Assembly: GCA_002329645.1 (NCBI GenBank)
Contig: DCTS01000066.1
Span: 22,891 to 28,595 of the forward strand
Reading direction: 5' to 3'
Source: Lachnoclostridium sp. UBA1434
GTDB taxonomy: Bacteria; Bacillota; Clostridia; Lachnospirales; Lachnospiraceae
DNA length: 5,705 bases
Shown here: positions 1 through 5,705 of the stretch, piece by piece
Position numbering within the stretch: position 1 is the stretch's first letter
How the letters are laid out: each line of letters opens with the position of its first letter
Notes under the pieces: model-generated
What the model was told of the DNA's origin: nothing
Seen by the model: only the letters and a program-made list of their open reading frames with translations
Databases searched by the model: none
Made by a program: the position numbers and the translations under genes

Positions 1-1588
1 CCACATTGGATGTGGCTTCGTCAAGTATCAGCATTCTTGCGTCAAGAAGCATGGCCCGTGCAATGGTAAGGAGCTGCTTTTGCCCCTTTGATATGTTCAT
101 ACCGTCCTCATTCACTATTGTATCATAGCCATCAGGAAGCCTTTTGATATAGGAATGCATTCCTACTGTTTTGGCAGCTTCGATAACCTCCTCAAGTGTG
201 GCATCTTCCTTGCCGTATGCTATATTATCGAATATGGTACCCGAAAACAGCCAGGTATCCTGCAAAACCATTGCATAGGCCTTCCTGAGGCTCCTTCGCG
301 TAAGATCCCTGATTTCACTGTCATCAACATATATATTACCGTCCCAGACGTCATAAAATCTCATAAGCAGATTTATTATTGTGGTTTTTCCCGCCCCTGT
401 AGGCCCAACGATTGCCGTCAGGCTTCCGGGCCTTGCATGGAGGAACAGATTCTTAATAATGACCTTATCCGGAAGGTAGCCGAATTTTACCCCCTCCGCC
501 CTAACATCGCCGACTGCCTCTAAAAGCTCGCATGCATCAGGCCTGTCCGCAGGCTCCGGCTCCTCATCCATCAGCTTAAATACTCTTTCCGCTGCCGCGG
601 CGGCGGACTGGAGCTCACTGATAATGTTAGCAGCTTCATTAATTGGTCCCGAAAACTTCCGGCTGTACTGAACAAATGAAGAAATATTGCCAAGCGACAT
701 CCTGCCGAACAGGTATAAAATTGCTCCAAACACGGTTATAAGCGAAAGGGAAAGGTTGTTGATGAAATTTACTGTGGGTCCCATCATGCTGCCGTAATAT
801 TCAGCAATATAATAGGCCTGCGCCGTTTCGCTATTGATCCTGTCAAACCGCTCCATTACAGCTTCTTCGGCAGCATAAGCCTTTATGGTTTTTTGTCCGG
901 ACACCATCTCCTCCACAAAACCGTTTTGCTCACCCAGTCTGGCGGAGCGCTTCCTGAACAGGGGCCTTACCTTTTTAGCCATATAGCGCGTGTATAAGAG
1001 AGACAGTGGTATTGTAACCAGGGTTACAAGCACAAGCCTGGGTGAAATAATGAGCATCATTATAAGGGAACCTGCAACTGTTATGGTGCTTGCCAGTATT
1101 TGAACCACATCGGTTGACATGGATGTGTTCACCGTATCTATATCATAGGATATTCTGCTGATGATGTCTCCAACCTGATGCCTGTCAAAAAAGCCGACAG
1201 GCAGCTCCACCAGCTTGTTGAATACATCCTCCCTCATCTTTCTGATTATATTCCGGCTCAGCCTTATCATAAGAACGGACAGACAATAGGAAAGAAGGGA
1301 TGAAACCAGATAAAAGGCAATCATCCATGCTGTATAGTAAAAGACCTTTTTAAATACAACCAGACCTTTCCCCGGTTCTATGGCATCGATGGCATAGCCG
1401 GAAAGCATCGGTCCGACCAGAGCAAGAAAGTTGCTGCCTATTGTAAGCACAAATGACAGCAGCAATGTCCATTTAAAATGATACAAATAGCTGCCAAGCC
1501 GGCGCATTACATATCCGGCATCCTTTGGCTTATCCGTTTTCTCGCTTATTCTTCGTTTACCCATACCGGGATTTGGATTTGCAGGCAT
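1..1588 (-). CDS. ABC exporter half-transporter, consensus-site subunit of a heterodimer (TM288/BmrD-like), C-terminus cut by window edge
   Basis: This is the second subunit of a putative heterodimeric multidrug-type exporter in the cytoplasmic membrane. 529 residues are visible, with no stop before the window edge. The family is usually about 590-620 residues, so the end of the ATPase domain, with the D-loop Asp and switch His, lies outside. Residues 1-30 are a hydrophilic lead. Residues about 40-325 form the six-helix membrane domain, with the coupling-region motif FFDRHQVGDIISRIS at 133-147. The ATPase domain has Walker A GPTGAGKTT (395-403), Q-loop Gln443, signature ISKGQ (499-503) and Walker B LILDEATS (520-527) with catalytic Glu524. 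The signature departs from LSGGQ as in TM288-type subunits, which usually read LSQGQ. The ATG at 1588 is chosen because AAGGGG lies 7 bases upstream; ATG at 1564 (residue 9) is an alternative. It follows its partner gene by 98 bases and is probably co-transcribed. The family assignment is firm; the substrate is unknown. Confidence 0.93.
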   Translation of the reverse strand, partial: MPANPNPGMGKRRISEKTDKPKDAGYVMRRLGSYLYHFKWTLLLSFVLTIGSNFLALVGPMLSGYAIDAIEPGKGLVVFKKVFYYTAWMIAFYLVSSLLSYCLSVLMIRLSRNIIRKMREDVFNKLVELPVGFFDRHQVGDIISRISYDIDTVNTSMSTDVVQILASTITVAGSLIMMLIISPRLVLVTLVTIPLSLLYTRYMAKKVRPLFRKRSARLGEQNGFVEEMVSGQKTIKAYAAEEAVMERFDRINSETAQAYYIAEYYGSMMGPTVNFINNLSLSLITVFGAILYLFGRMSLGNISSFVQYSRKFSGPINEAANIISELQSAAAAAERVFKLMDEEPEPADRPDACELLEAVGDVRAEGVKFGYLPDKVIIKNLFLHARPGSLTAIVGPTGAGKTTIINLLMRFYDVWDGNIYVDDSEIRDLTRRSLRKAYAMVLQDTWLFSGTIFDNIAYGKEDATLEEVIEAAKTVGMHSYIKRLPDGYDTIVNEDGMNISKGQKQLLTIARAMLLDARMLILDEATSNV

Positions 1589-1595
1589 ATGACAT

Positions 1596-1601
1596 CCCCT
1601 T
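1596..1601 (-). promoter_or_regulatory. Shine-Dalgarno site of the second transporter gene
   Basis: AAGGGG on the minus strand ends 7 bases before the ATG at 1588, which fixes that start. Another ATG at 1595-1593, between this site and the start, is in a different frame. Confidence 0.7.
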
Positions 1602-1607
1602 ACAAGC

Positions 1608-1625
1608 AGCCTGCCGCAACAGGCT
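1608..1625 (-). other. Short hairpin in the leader of the second transporter gene
   Basis: On the minus strand AGCCTG, a six-base loop TTGCGG, then CAGGCT form a perfect 6-bp stem, ending 6 bases before the Shine-Dalgarno site. The stem could be extended by pairing CCTT (1629-1626) with AAGG (1601-1598) across a six-base bulge, which would cover the Shine-Dalgarno site. There is no U-tract, so it does not look like a terminator. A role in translation or mRNA stability is inference. Confidence 0.4.
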
Positions 1626-1666
1626 AAGGCTTACATTTATAGATAGCATAATATATGCATAATGTG

Positions 1667-1695
1667 ATATTATGACATGCTGAATATTATGACAT
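1667..1695. repeat. 12-bp direct repeat spanning the stop codon of the first transporter gene
   Basis: ATATTATGACAT occurs at 1667-1678 and again at 1684-1695, with a 17-base period. The second copy includes the TAA stop (1689-1687) and the last codons of the upstream transporter gene. A shorter repeat, GCATAAT (1646-1652 and 1657-1663), lies next to it in the same AT-rich gap. It could be simple sequence drift or a slippage duplication; no function can be assigned. Confidence 0.55.
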
Positions 1696-3387
1696 CATCT
1701 GTGACTGGTAGATTTCCCGGTATACCTCGCAGGTTCTGATGAGCTCATCATGGTTTCCGTAACCGGCCATGCGACCGTCCTCAATCACAATAATATTATC
1801 CAGCTTCATAACCGAGCTGATTCTCTGGGCAATCACTATGGTGGTTGCTCCCCTATAATTCTCCCTGATTGCCTTCCTGAGCAGTGAATCCGTCTTATAG
1901 TCAAGTGCGCTTGATGAATCATCCAGAATAAGTATTTCCGGCCCGCCGGCCATCGCCCTTGATATCAGCAGCCTCTGTTTTTGACCGCCGCTTAAATTGC
2001 TTCCCTTTATCGCAAGCTTATGTTCAATCCCGTCCTCAAGCTCGTTCACAAACGATGCAGCCTGGGCATCATTTATAGCTTTAAGTACCCGCTCCCTTGG
2101 AATGTCCCTTCCCAGGCTTATGTTCTCATATATGCTGTCTGCAAATAAAATATCATTCTGGAATGCAACGCCGAATTTTCTATGCAGCTCCTTCTTGTTA
2201 ACGCTCCTTATATCCTGTCCGTCTATCAATATGGAGCCTTCATTTATATCATAAAATCTCATCAACAGGTTGATGAGGGTTGTTTTACCGGATCCTGTGG
2301 AGCCTATTATACCGAGGCTCTCCCCCTTTTTTATTCCAAAGCTTATGCCTTCGATACAGGGCTCTGATGTATATGAAAAGCTGACGTTTCTGAATTCAAT
2401 ATGATAATCCGAAGGGATCGCATTGGAGGGCTGTACAGGGAGATCTTCGGCAGTCTTCAGCACCTGTGCTATCCTTCCGGCCGAGGCAAAGGCCCTTGAA
2501 TATACTACAAATATCCTGGTTATAGCCATGACCGCATGGAGCATAATAGCAAAATATGAAAGAAATGCAACAATCTTACCGGGAAGCGAAGCTCCGCTGT
2601 TAACCCTGAAGGCGCCTACTATTATAACAAGCGTAAGTCCTATATTAAAAACCAGATTCATGGAGGGATTAGTCGCAGCCATGACTGTGCCGGCCTTAAG
2701 TTCCTTTGACGATACCTCTTCATTGACGCCGGCAAACCGGTTCTTCTCGTACCGGGTCTTTGACAGCGCCTTTATCACACGGACTCCTGTTATATTTTCT
2801 CTGACCACTGCCACAAGACGGTCGGCGCTTGCCTGGAGCTGGGTATAGAGAGGAATTCCTTTCCTGGATACGAAATATACGATAAAGCCAAGAAGCGGCA
2901 GCACTCCTGCCAGGACAAGGGTAAGGACCGGTTCAAGGGTGCTGGTTATAATGATTCCCCCGATAAGGATAATGGGTGCACGGACTCCTATCCTCTGCAT
3001 CATTCCTATCATGTTATGTATGTTATAGGTATCCGATGTCATTCTGGATTCCAGGGAGGGTATGCCGAAATGATCAAGCTGCGTGCCTGAAAGGCTCAGG
3101 ATTTTGTCGAACAGGTCATGCCTTAGGCCTTTTATACTGTCTCTTGCTACTGCTGCAGCCATTCGATTGGCAATAATATTAAGGGTACGGGCACTAACGG
3201 ATAAAACCAGCATTGCCGCACCCCACCATAAAATACCGGACATTTTTCCCGTCGGGATTACATTGTCAATTATGTAGGCAAGGACCCAGGGAAGCCCGAG
3301 GTCCATAAATGTACCAAACATCTTGATGAACAATCCGAGAGTCATTCGCGGAATATAAGGTTTGAGATATGAGAGCACTCGTTTCAA
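1687..3387 (-). CDS. ABC exporter half-transporter, degenerate-site subunit of a heterodimer (TM287/BmrC-like)
   Basis: This is a membrane-embedded subunit that should pair with the product of the next gene to form a heterodimeric ABC exporter. Numbering is for the 566-residue form beginning MKRVLSYLKPY. Six membrane helices occupy about residues 15-300. The ATPase domain has Walker A GSTGSGKTT (362-370), Q-loop Gln410, an intact LSGGQ signature (465-469), Walker B ILILDD (485-490) and D-loop SALD (493-496). The residue after the Walker B Asp is Asp490 instead of Glu, and the switch loop reads VIAQR with Gln521 instead of His. Both mark a nucleotide site that hydrolyses ATP poorly or not at all. 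I place the start at TTG 3387 because GAGG lies 8 bases upstream and family members begin much like MKRVLSYLKPY. An in-frame TTG at 3405 would add six residues but has no ribosome-binding site. Length is normal for the family. A promoter lies about 86 bases upstream. The substrate is unknown; drugs are the usual guess. Confidence 0.95.
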   Translation of the reverse strand: MKRVLSYLKPYIPRMTLGLFIKMFGTFMDLGLPWVLAYIIDNVIPTGKMSGILWWGAAMLVLSVSARTLNIIANRMAAAVARDSIKGLRHDLFDKILSLSGTQLDHFGIPSLESRMTSDTYNIHNMIGMMQRIGVRAPIILIGGIIITSTLEPVLTLVLAGVLPLLGFIVYFVSRKGIPLYTQLQASADRLVAVVRENITGVRVIKALSKTRYEKNRFAGVNEEVSSKELKAGTVMAATNPSMNLVFNIGLTLVIIVGAFRVNSGASLPGKIVAFLSYFAIMLHAVMAITRIFVVYSRAFASAGRIAQVLKTAEDLPVQPSNAIPSDYHIEFRNVSFSYTSEPCIEGISFGIKKGESLGIIGSTGSGKTTLINLLMRFYDINEGSILIDGQDIRSVNKKELHRKFGVAFQNDILFADSIYENISLGRDIPRERVLKAINDAQAASFVNELEDGIEHKLAIKGSNLSGGQKQRLLISRAMAGGPEILILDDSSSALDYKTDSLLRKAIRENYRGATTIVIAQRISSVMKLDNIIVIEDGRMAGYGNHDELIRTCEVYREIYQSQMMS

Positions 3388-3395
3388 GGAATTTA

Positions 3396-3399
3396 CCTC
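3396..3399 (-). promoter_or_regulatory. Shine-Dalgarno site supporting the TTG start at 3387
   Basis: GAGG on the minus strand (within GCGAGGT) ends 8 bases before TTG at 3387. It falls inside the reading frame if translation is begun at TTG 3405, which has no purine-rich site before it. This favours the shorter protein. Confidence 0.6.
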
Positions 3400-3440
3400 G
3401 CACAACAGGATATAGCATTTAATGCAAAACTGATTACTGA

Positions 3441-3466
3441 GTGATGCAATTACTAAAATTCATCAC
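3441..3466 (-). promoter_or_regulatory. Operator-like inverted repeat at the predicted transcription start of the transporter operon
   Basis: On the minus strand GTGATG (3466-3461) and CATCAC (3446-3441) form perfect 6-bp arms. The symmetry continues inward as AATT against AATT with one base inserted, around a TTAGT centre. The left arm begins 7 bases downstream of the TATCAT box, where transcription should start. A regulator dimer bound here would block the promoter; the same sequence in RNA could form a hairpin at the 5' end. No regulator gene is in the window, so the repressor family is not known. Confidence 0.5.
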
Positions 3467-3472
3467 AAAATA

Positions 3473-3501
3473 ATGATATCACCCTGTTTTAGTGCCGTCA
3501 A
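3473..3501 (-). promoter_or_regulatory. Sigma-A type promoter for the two ABC transporter genes
   Basis: On the minus strand TTGACG (3501-3496) and TATCAT (3478-3473) each match the consensus at five of six positions and are separated by exactly 17 bases. The predicted start is near 3466, giving a leader of about 79 bases before TTG 3387. It lies after the end of the dehydratase-related gene, so the transporters probably form their own transcription unit. No comparable promoter was seen in the 98-base gap between the two transporter genes. Confidence 0.7.
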
Positions 3502-3509
3502 GGATGCAT

Positions 3510-3533
3510 CTTCCCGTGAGCAGAGCCGGGAAG
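3510..3533 (-). other. GC-rich hairpin between the dehydratase-related gene and the transporter promoter
   Basis: CTTCCCG and CGGGAAG form a perfect 7-bp stem with a 10-base loop. It lies 35 bases after the stop of the upstream gene and 8 bases before the -35 box. On the minus strand it is followed by ATGCATCC, with no run of T, so it is not a canonical intrinsic terminator. It could still slow or process the upstream transcript, or be a regulator site. Nearby CCGGG and CCCGG segments allow competing folds. Confidence 0.4.
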
Positions 3534-3568
3534 GTCCGGTATTTTATTTACAGCCCGGTTTGTCTGCC

Positions 3569-5705
3569 TTATGGCTGCATCCTCCTATGGGCAACCGAGA
3601 GCAGCAGCCTTATGCGGTTTTGCTGGTTTGTATCAGATATTCCGGGATCATAGTCGACAGCCATGATGTTGGCATGGGGAAAAAGCTCCTTAATGGGCTT
3701 GAACATACCCTTTGCGGTAATATGGTTGGGCAGGCATGCCAGGGGCTGCACGCATACTATATTATCTATTCCCCGGTTCAGATATTCCCGCATTTCTGCA
3801 GTAATCAGCCAGCCTTCTCCCGTATGGTTGCCCAGTGAGAGTATCTCCGAGGCGGCATCCGCCAATTCACCGATAGGCACAGGAGGAAAGAACCGTCTGC
3901 TTGCCTCAAGCTCCTTCTCAATTATCTTTCTCCAGCCCTCGATATACAGAATTGCAAAATTGCAGGCCTCCATCGTCAGCCTCGACCCGCCAAGCTTTTT
4001 GAATTTGAATCGTGCATTATAAGCAGAATATAAGATATAATCCATAAGATCAGGTACAACTGCTTCCGCACCTCCCTGTTCAAGTATTCCTATTATGTCA
4101 TTATTGCCTGTGGGATGATATTTAAGCAGGATTTCACCCACGATACCAACCCTGGGTTTTGTGACATCATATATCTCCAGACGGTCAAAAGCCCTTACAA
4201 TCCCCCTGATATTATTTCTGAAGCTTATTACATTGGCATTTCTGATATTTTGTATTGCAAGCTTGTTCCACCTTTCATATAAAAGCTCGGCCGAACCGGG
4301 AAAACGCTCGTAGGGCCTTGTCATGTTTAAAACCTTCATAAACAAATCCCCGTAAAGGAGAGCCATTATACACCGGTTAACCAGGCCTAAGGACAGCTTA
4401 AAGCCCGGCTGCTTTTCCATACCCTGAAAATTTAAAGATATGACAGGCACCTGGGGAAAACCGGCCTGTCTGAGTCCAAGCTTTAATAATGCCATATAGT
4501 TGGTGGCCCTGCAGCCTCCTCCGCTCTGGGACAGGATCACGGCCGTTTTATTTATGTCATACCTGCCTGATTTTAATGCCTGTACAATCTGTCCTATTAC
4601 GATTACCGCCGGATAGCAGGCATCATTATTAACATATTTTAAGCCTTCATCCACCGCAGTCTTATCTATTGCCGGAAGCACTTCAACCCGGTAACCGCAG
4701 GCTCTTGCCGCTTCCCTGACAAGCTCGAAATGTATTGGCGCCATCTGGGGCGCCAGTATGGTATGAGTTTCTTTATCGCTGCGTAAAAAACGGGCGCTGT
4801 ATTGATTAGAGGCTTCCGTATCCGGCAGGCGGATTTCCTTCTCTCTTTCCCTTATAGCTGCAATTAATGACCTTATTCTGATTTTGGCTGCTCCCAGATT
4901 ATTGCCCTCATCAATCTTGATCATGGTGAACAGCTTGCCTGCACCTGCAAGGATCTCCTCTATCTGATCTGAGGTTACGGCATCAAGCCCGCAGCCGAAG
5001 GAGTTAAGCTGCACCAGATTAATGCAGTCTTCCGAGGCTGCCAAAGACGCAGCCCGGTAGGACCTTGAATTATATGCCCACTGGTCCACAACTCTCAGCT
5101 TAGTTTTAAGTCCTGTAATGTGTGCAACACTGTCCTCGGTTAATACTGCAAATCCATAGGAGTTTATAAGCTGAGGTATTCCGTGGTTTATCTCGGGATC
5201 TGCATGATACGGCTTTCCGCACAGGATAATACCGTTCCTGCCTTCCTTCCTTAAAAGTTTAAGGGCTTCCTCTCCCTTCCTCCCTATATCCTTCCTGTAT
5301 TCATTCCTTTCCTTAAATGCAGCCCTCACAGCCTCCCGTGCCTCCGAAGCACTTACCTGATAATCCTCAAATTCCTCCGTAATTCTTTTTACAAGCACCT
5401 TTTCATTATCAAGGGATAGGAAGGGTGTCATAAGCCTGACTCCACGGTGCCTGAGCTCGTCTATATTCTTCTTCAGCACTTCGGGATACGATATAACAAC
5501 AGGGCAGTTATAATGGTTCTGTACTTCCTCATATTCCTTTTTCTCATATACTATGCAAGGATAAAATATTACCCCGACTCCCTTGTCTATCAGGTCCAGT
5601 ATATGGCCGTGGCTCAGCTTGGCAGGGTAGCATACGGATTCCGAGGGTATGGTTTCAAGCCCTCTTTCATAAAGCTTCTTGTCGGAGGGGGCAGATAATA
5701 TAACC
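3569..5705 (-). CDS. 2-hydroxyacyl-CoA dehydratase activase-related protein (DUF2229 / HgdB-like half), N-terminus cut by window edge
   Basis: The frame is open from the right edge to TAA at 3569, giving 711 visible residues. A GTG at 5479 is an internal codon, because family motifs continue upstream of it. Full-length fused relatives are about 1,400 residues, with BadF/BadG/HgdC-type ATPase domains first; those would lie outside the window. The DUF2229 part shows PSESVCYPAK (20-29), FYPCIVYEKKEY (47-58), NHYNCP (63-68), ILCGKPYH (160-167) and NSFGCGLDA (234-242). The HgdB-like part shows NNDACYPA (359-366), SGGGCRATNY (394-403), QPLACLPNH (653-661) and DYDPGISDTNQQNRI (684-698). The family is related to ATP-driven activators and electron-donating components of dehydratases, which inject low-potential electrons. 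The repeated Cys residues suggest Fe-S cluster binding, but this is inferred. The protein appears cytoplasmic, with no membrane segment or signal peptide in the visible part. Its substrate and partner are not known. It ends 68 bases before the transporter promoter. Confidence 0.9.
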   Translation of the reverse strand, partial: VILSAPSDKKLYERGLETIPSESVCYPAKLSHGHILDLIDKGVGVIFYPCIVYEKKEYEEVQNHYNCPVVISYPEVLKKNIDELRHRGVRLMTPFLSLDNEKVLVKRITEEFEDYQVSASEAREAVRAAFKERNEYRKDIGRKGEEALKLLRKEGRNGIILCGKPYHADPEINHGIPQLINSYGFAVLTEDSVAHITGLKTKLRVVDQWAYNSRSYRAASLAASEDCINLVQLNSFGCGLDAVTSDQIEEILAGAGKLFTMIKIDEGNNLGAAKIRIRSLIAAIREREKEIRLPDTEASNQYSARFLRSDKETHTILAPQMAPIHFELVREAARACGYRVEVLPAIDKTAVDEGLKYVNNDACYPAVIVIGQIVQALKSGRYDINKTAVILSQSGGGCRATNYMALLKLGLRQAGFPQVPVISLNFQGMEKQPGFKLSLGLVNRCIMALLYGDLFMKVLNMTRPYERFPGSAELLYERWNKLAIQNIRNANVISFRNNIRGIVRAFDRLEIYDVTKPRVGIVGEILLKYHPTGNNDIIGILEQGGAEAVVPDLMDYILYSAYNARFKFKKLGGSRLTMEACNFAILYIEGWRKIIEKELEASRRFFPPVPIGELADAASEILSLGNHTGEGWLITAEMREYLNRGIDNIVCVQPLACLPNHITAKGMFKPIKELFPHANIMAVDYDPGISDTNQQNRIRLLLSVAHRRMQP

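Noticed and set aside
155..523. Plus-strand open frame of 122 codons
   Set aside because: It lies opposite the ATPase domain of the second exporter gene, whose Walker A, Q-loop and other motifs are clear on the minus strand. It has no recognisable protein features.
1589..1686. Separate promoter for the second exporter gene in the 98-base gap
   Set aside because: AT-rich -10-like words exist, but none has a convincing -35 box at 16-18 bases. Co-transcription from the promoter at 3473-3501 is simpler.
1997..3277. Several plus-strand open frames of 61-141 codons
   Set aside because: All are antisense to the first exporter gene, overlap each other and show no family motif. They are shadows of minus-strand coding.
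3415..3425. Small palindrome GCATTTAATGC in the exporter leader
   Set aside because: Five-base arms in AT-rich DNA are expected by chance, and they sit in no telling position relative to the promoter or the Shine-Dalgarno site.
3434..3463. Nine-codon open frame (MNFSNCITQ) in the exporter operon leader, a possible attenuation peptide such as the one known ahead of bmrCD in Bacillus subtilis
   Set aside because: Its ATG would lie about three bases from the predicted RNA start with no ribosome-binding site. No terminator/antiterminator pair is evident after it.
3473..4022. Two plus-strand open frames of about 120 codons near the end of the large gene
   Set aside because: Most of their length is antisense to the conserved C-terminal motifs of the activase-related protein. 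No domain was recognised.
5447..5698. Plus-strand open frame of 83 codons at the right edge
   Set aside because: The opposite strand encodes the conserved SVCYPAK, FYPC and NHYNCP motifs, so the plus frame is a shadow.

Overview
The window looks like chromosomal DNA from an anaerobic Bacillota, most likely class Clostridia. The main pointer is the gene at the right edge. It belongs to the very large 2-hydroxyacyl-CoA dehydratase activase-related proteins, which are typical of anaerobic clostridia. AGG and ATA codons are frequent, a TTG start is used, and purine-rich Shine-Dalgarno sites are present, all of which fit. No species can be named from the sequence. All three genes lie on the minus strand, and two of them are cut by the window edges. 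No RNA gene, insertion sequence or CRISPR array was seen.

Right part (3569-5705): the C-terminal 711 residues of the dehydratase-activase-related protein. Its reading frame stays open to the right edge, so the start of the gene is outside. The visible part carries the family's cysteine-containing motifs and the typical C-terminal ending.

Middle (3388-3568): an intergenic control region. It holds a GC-rich hairpin without a U-tract, a good sigma-A type promoter (TTGACG, 17-base spacer, TATCAT, minus strand) and an inverted repeat that begins about where transcription should start. This points to separate, possibly repressor-controlled, transcription of the two transporter genes.

Left part (1-3387): two ABC exporter half-transporters in tandem, 98 bases apart. 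Each has a six-helix membrane domain followed by an ATPase domain. The first gene (1687-3387) has Asp in place of the catalytic Glu after Walker B, and Gln in place of the switch-loop His, but a perfect LSGGQ signature. The second (1-1588, C-terminus missing) has a normal catalytic Glu but an altered ISKGQ signature. These complementary defects are the pattern of heterodimeric exporters of the TM287/288, BmrCD and LmrCD type: one degenerate and one working ATP site per dimer. The pair probably forms one multidrug or lipid-like substrate exporter in the cytoplasmic membrane. Nothing links it functionally to the dehydratase-related gene, and the neighbourhood may be incidental.

Overall the region is fairly ordinary. 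The points worth a second look are the operator-like repeat at the promoter, a hairpin that could cover the ribosome-binding site of the second transporter gene, and the cysteine-rich half of the large reductase-like protein.
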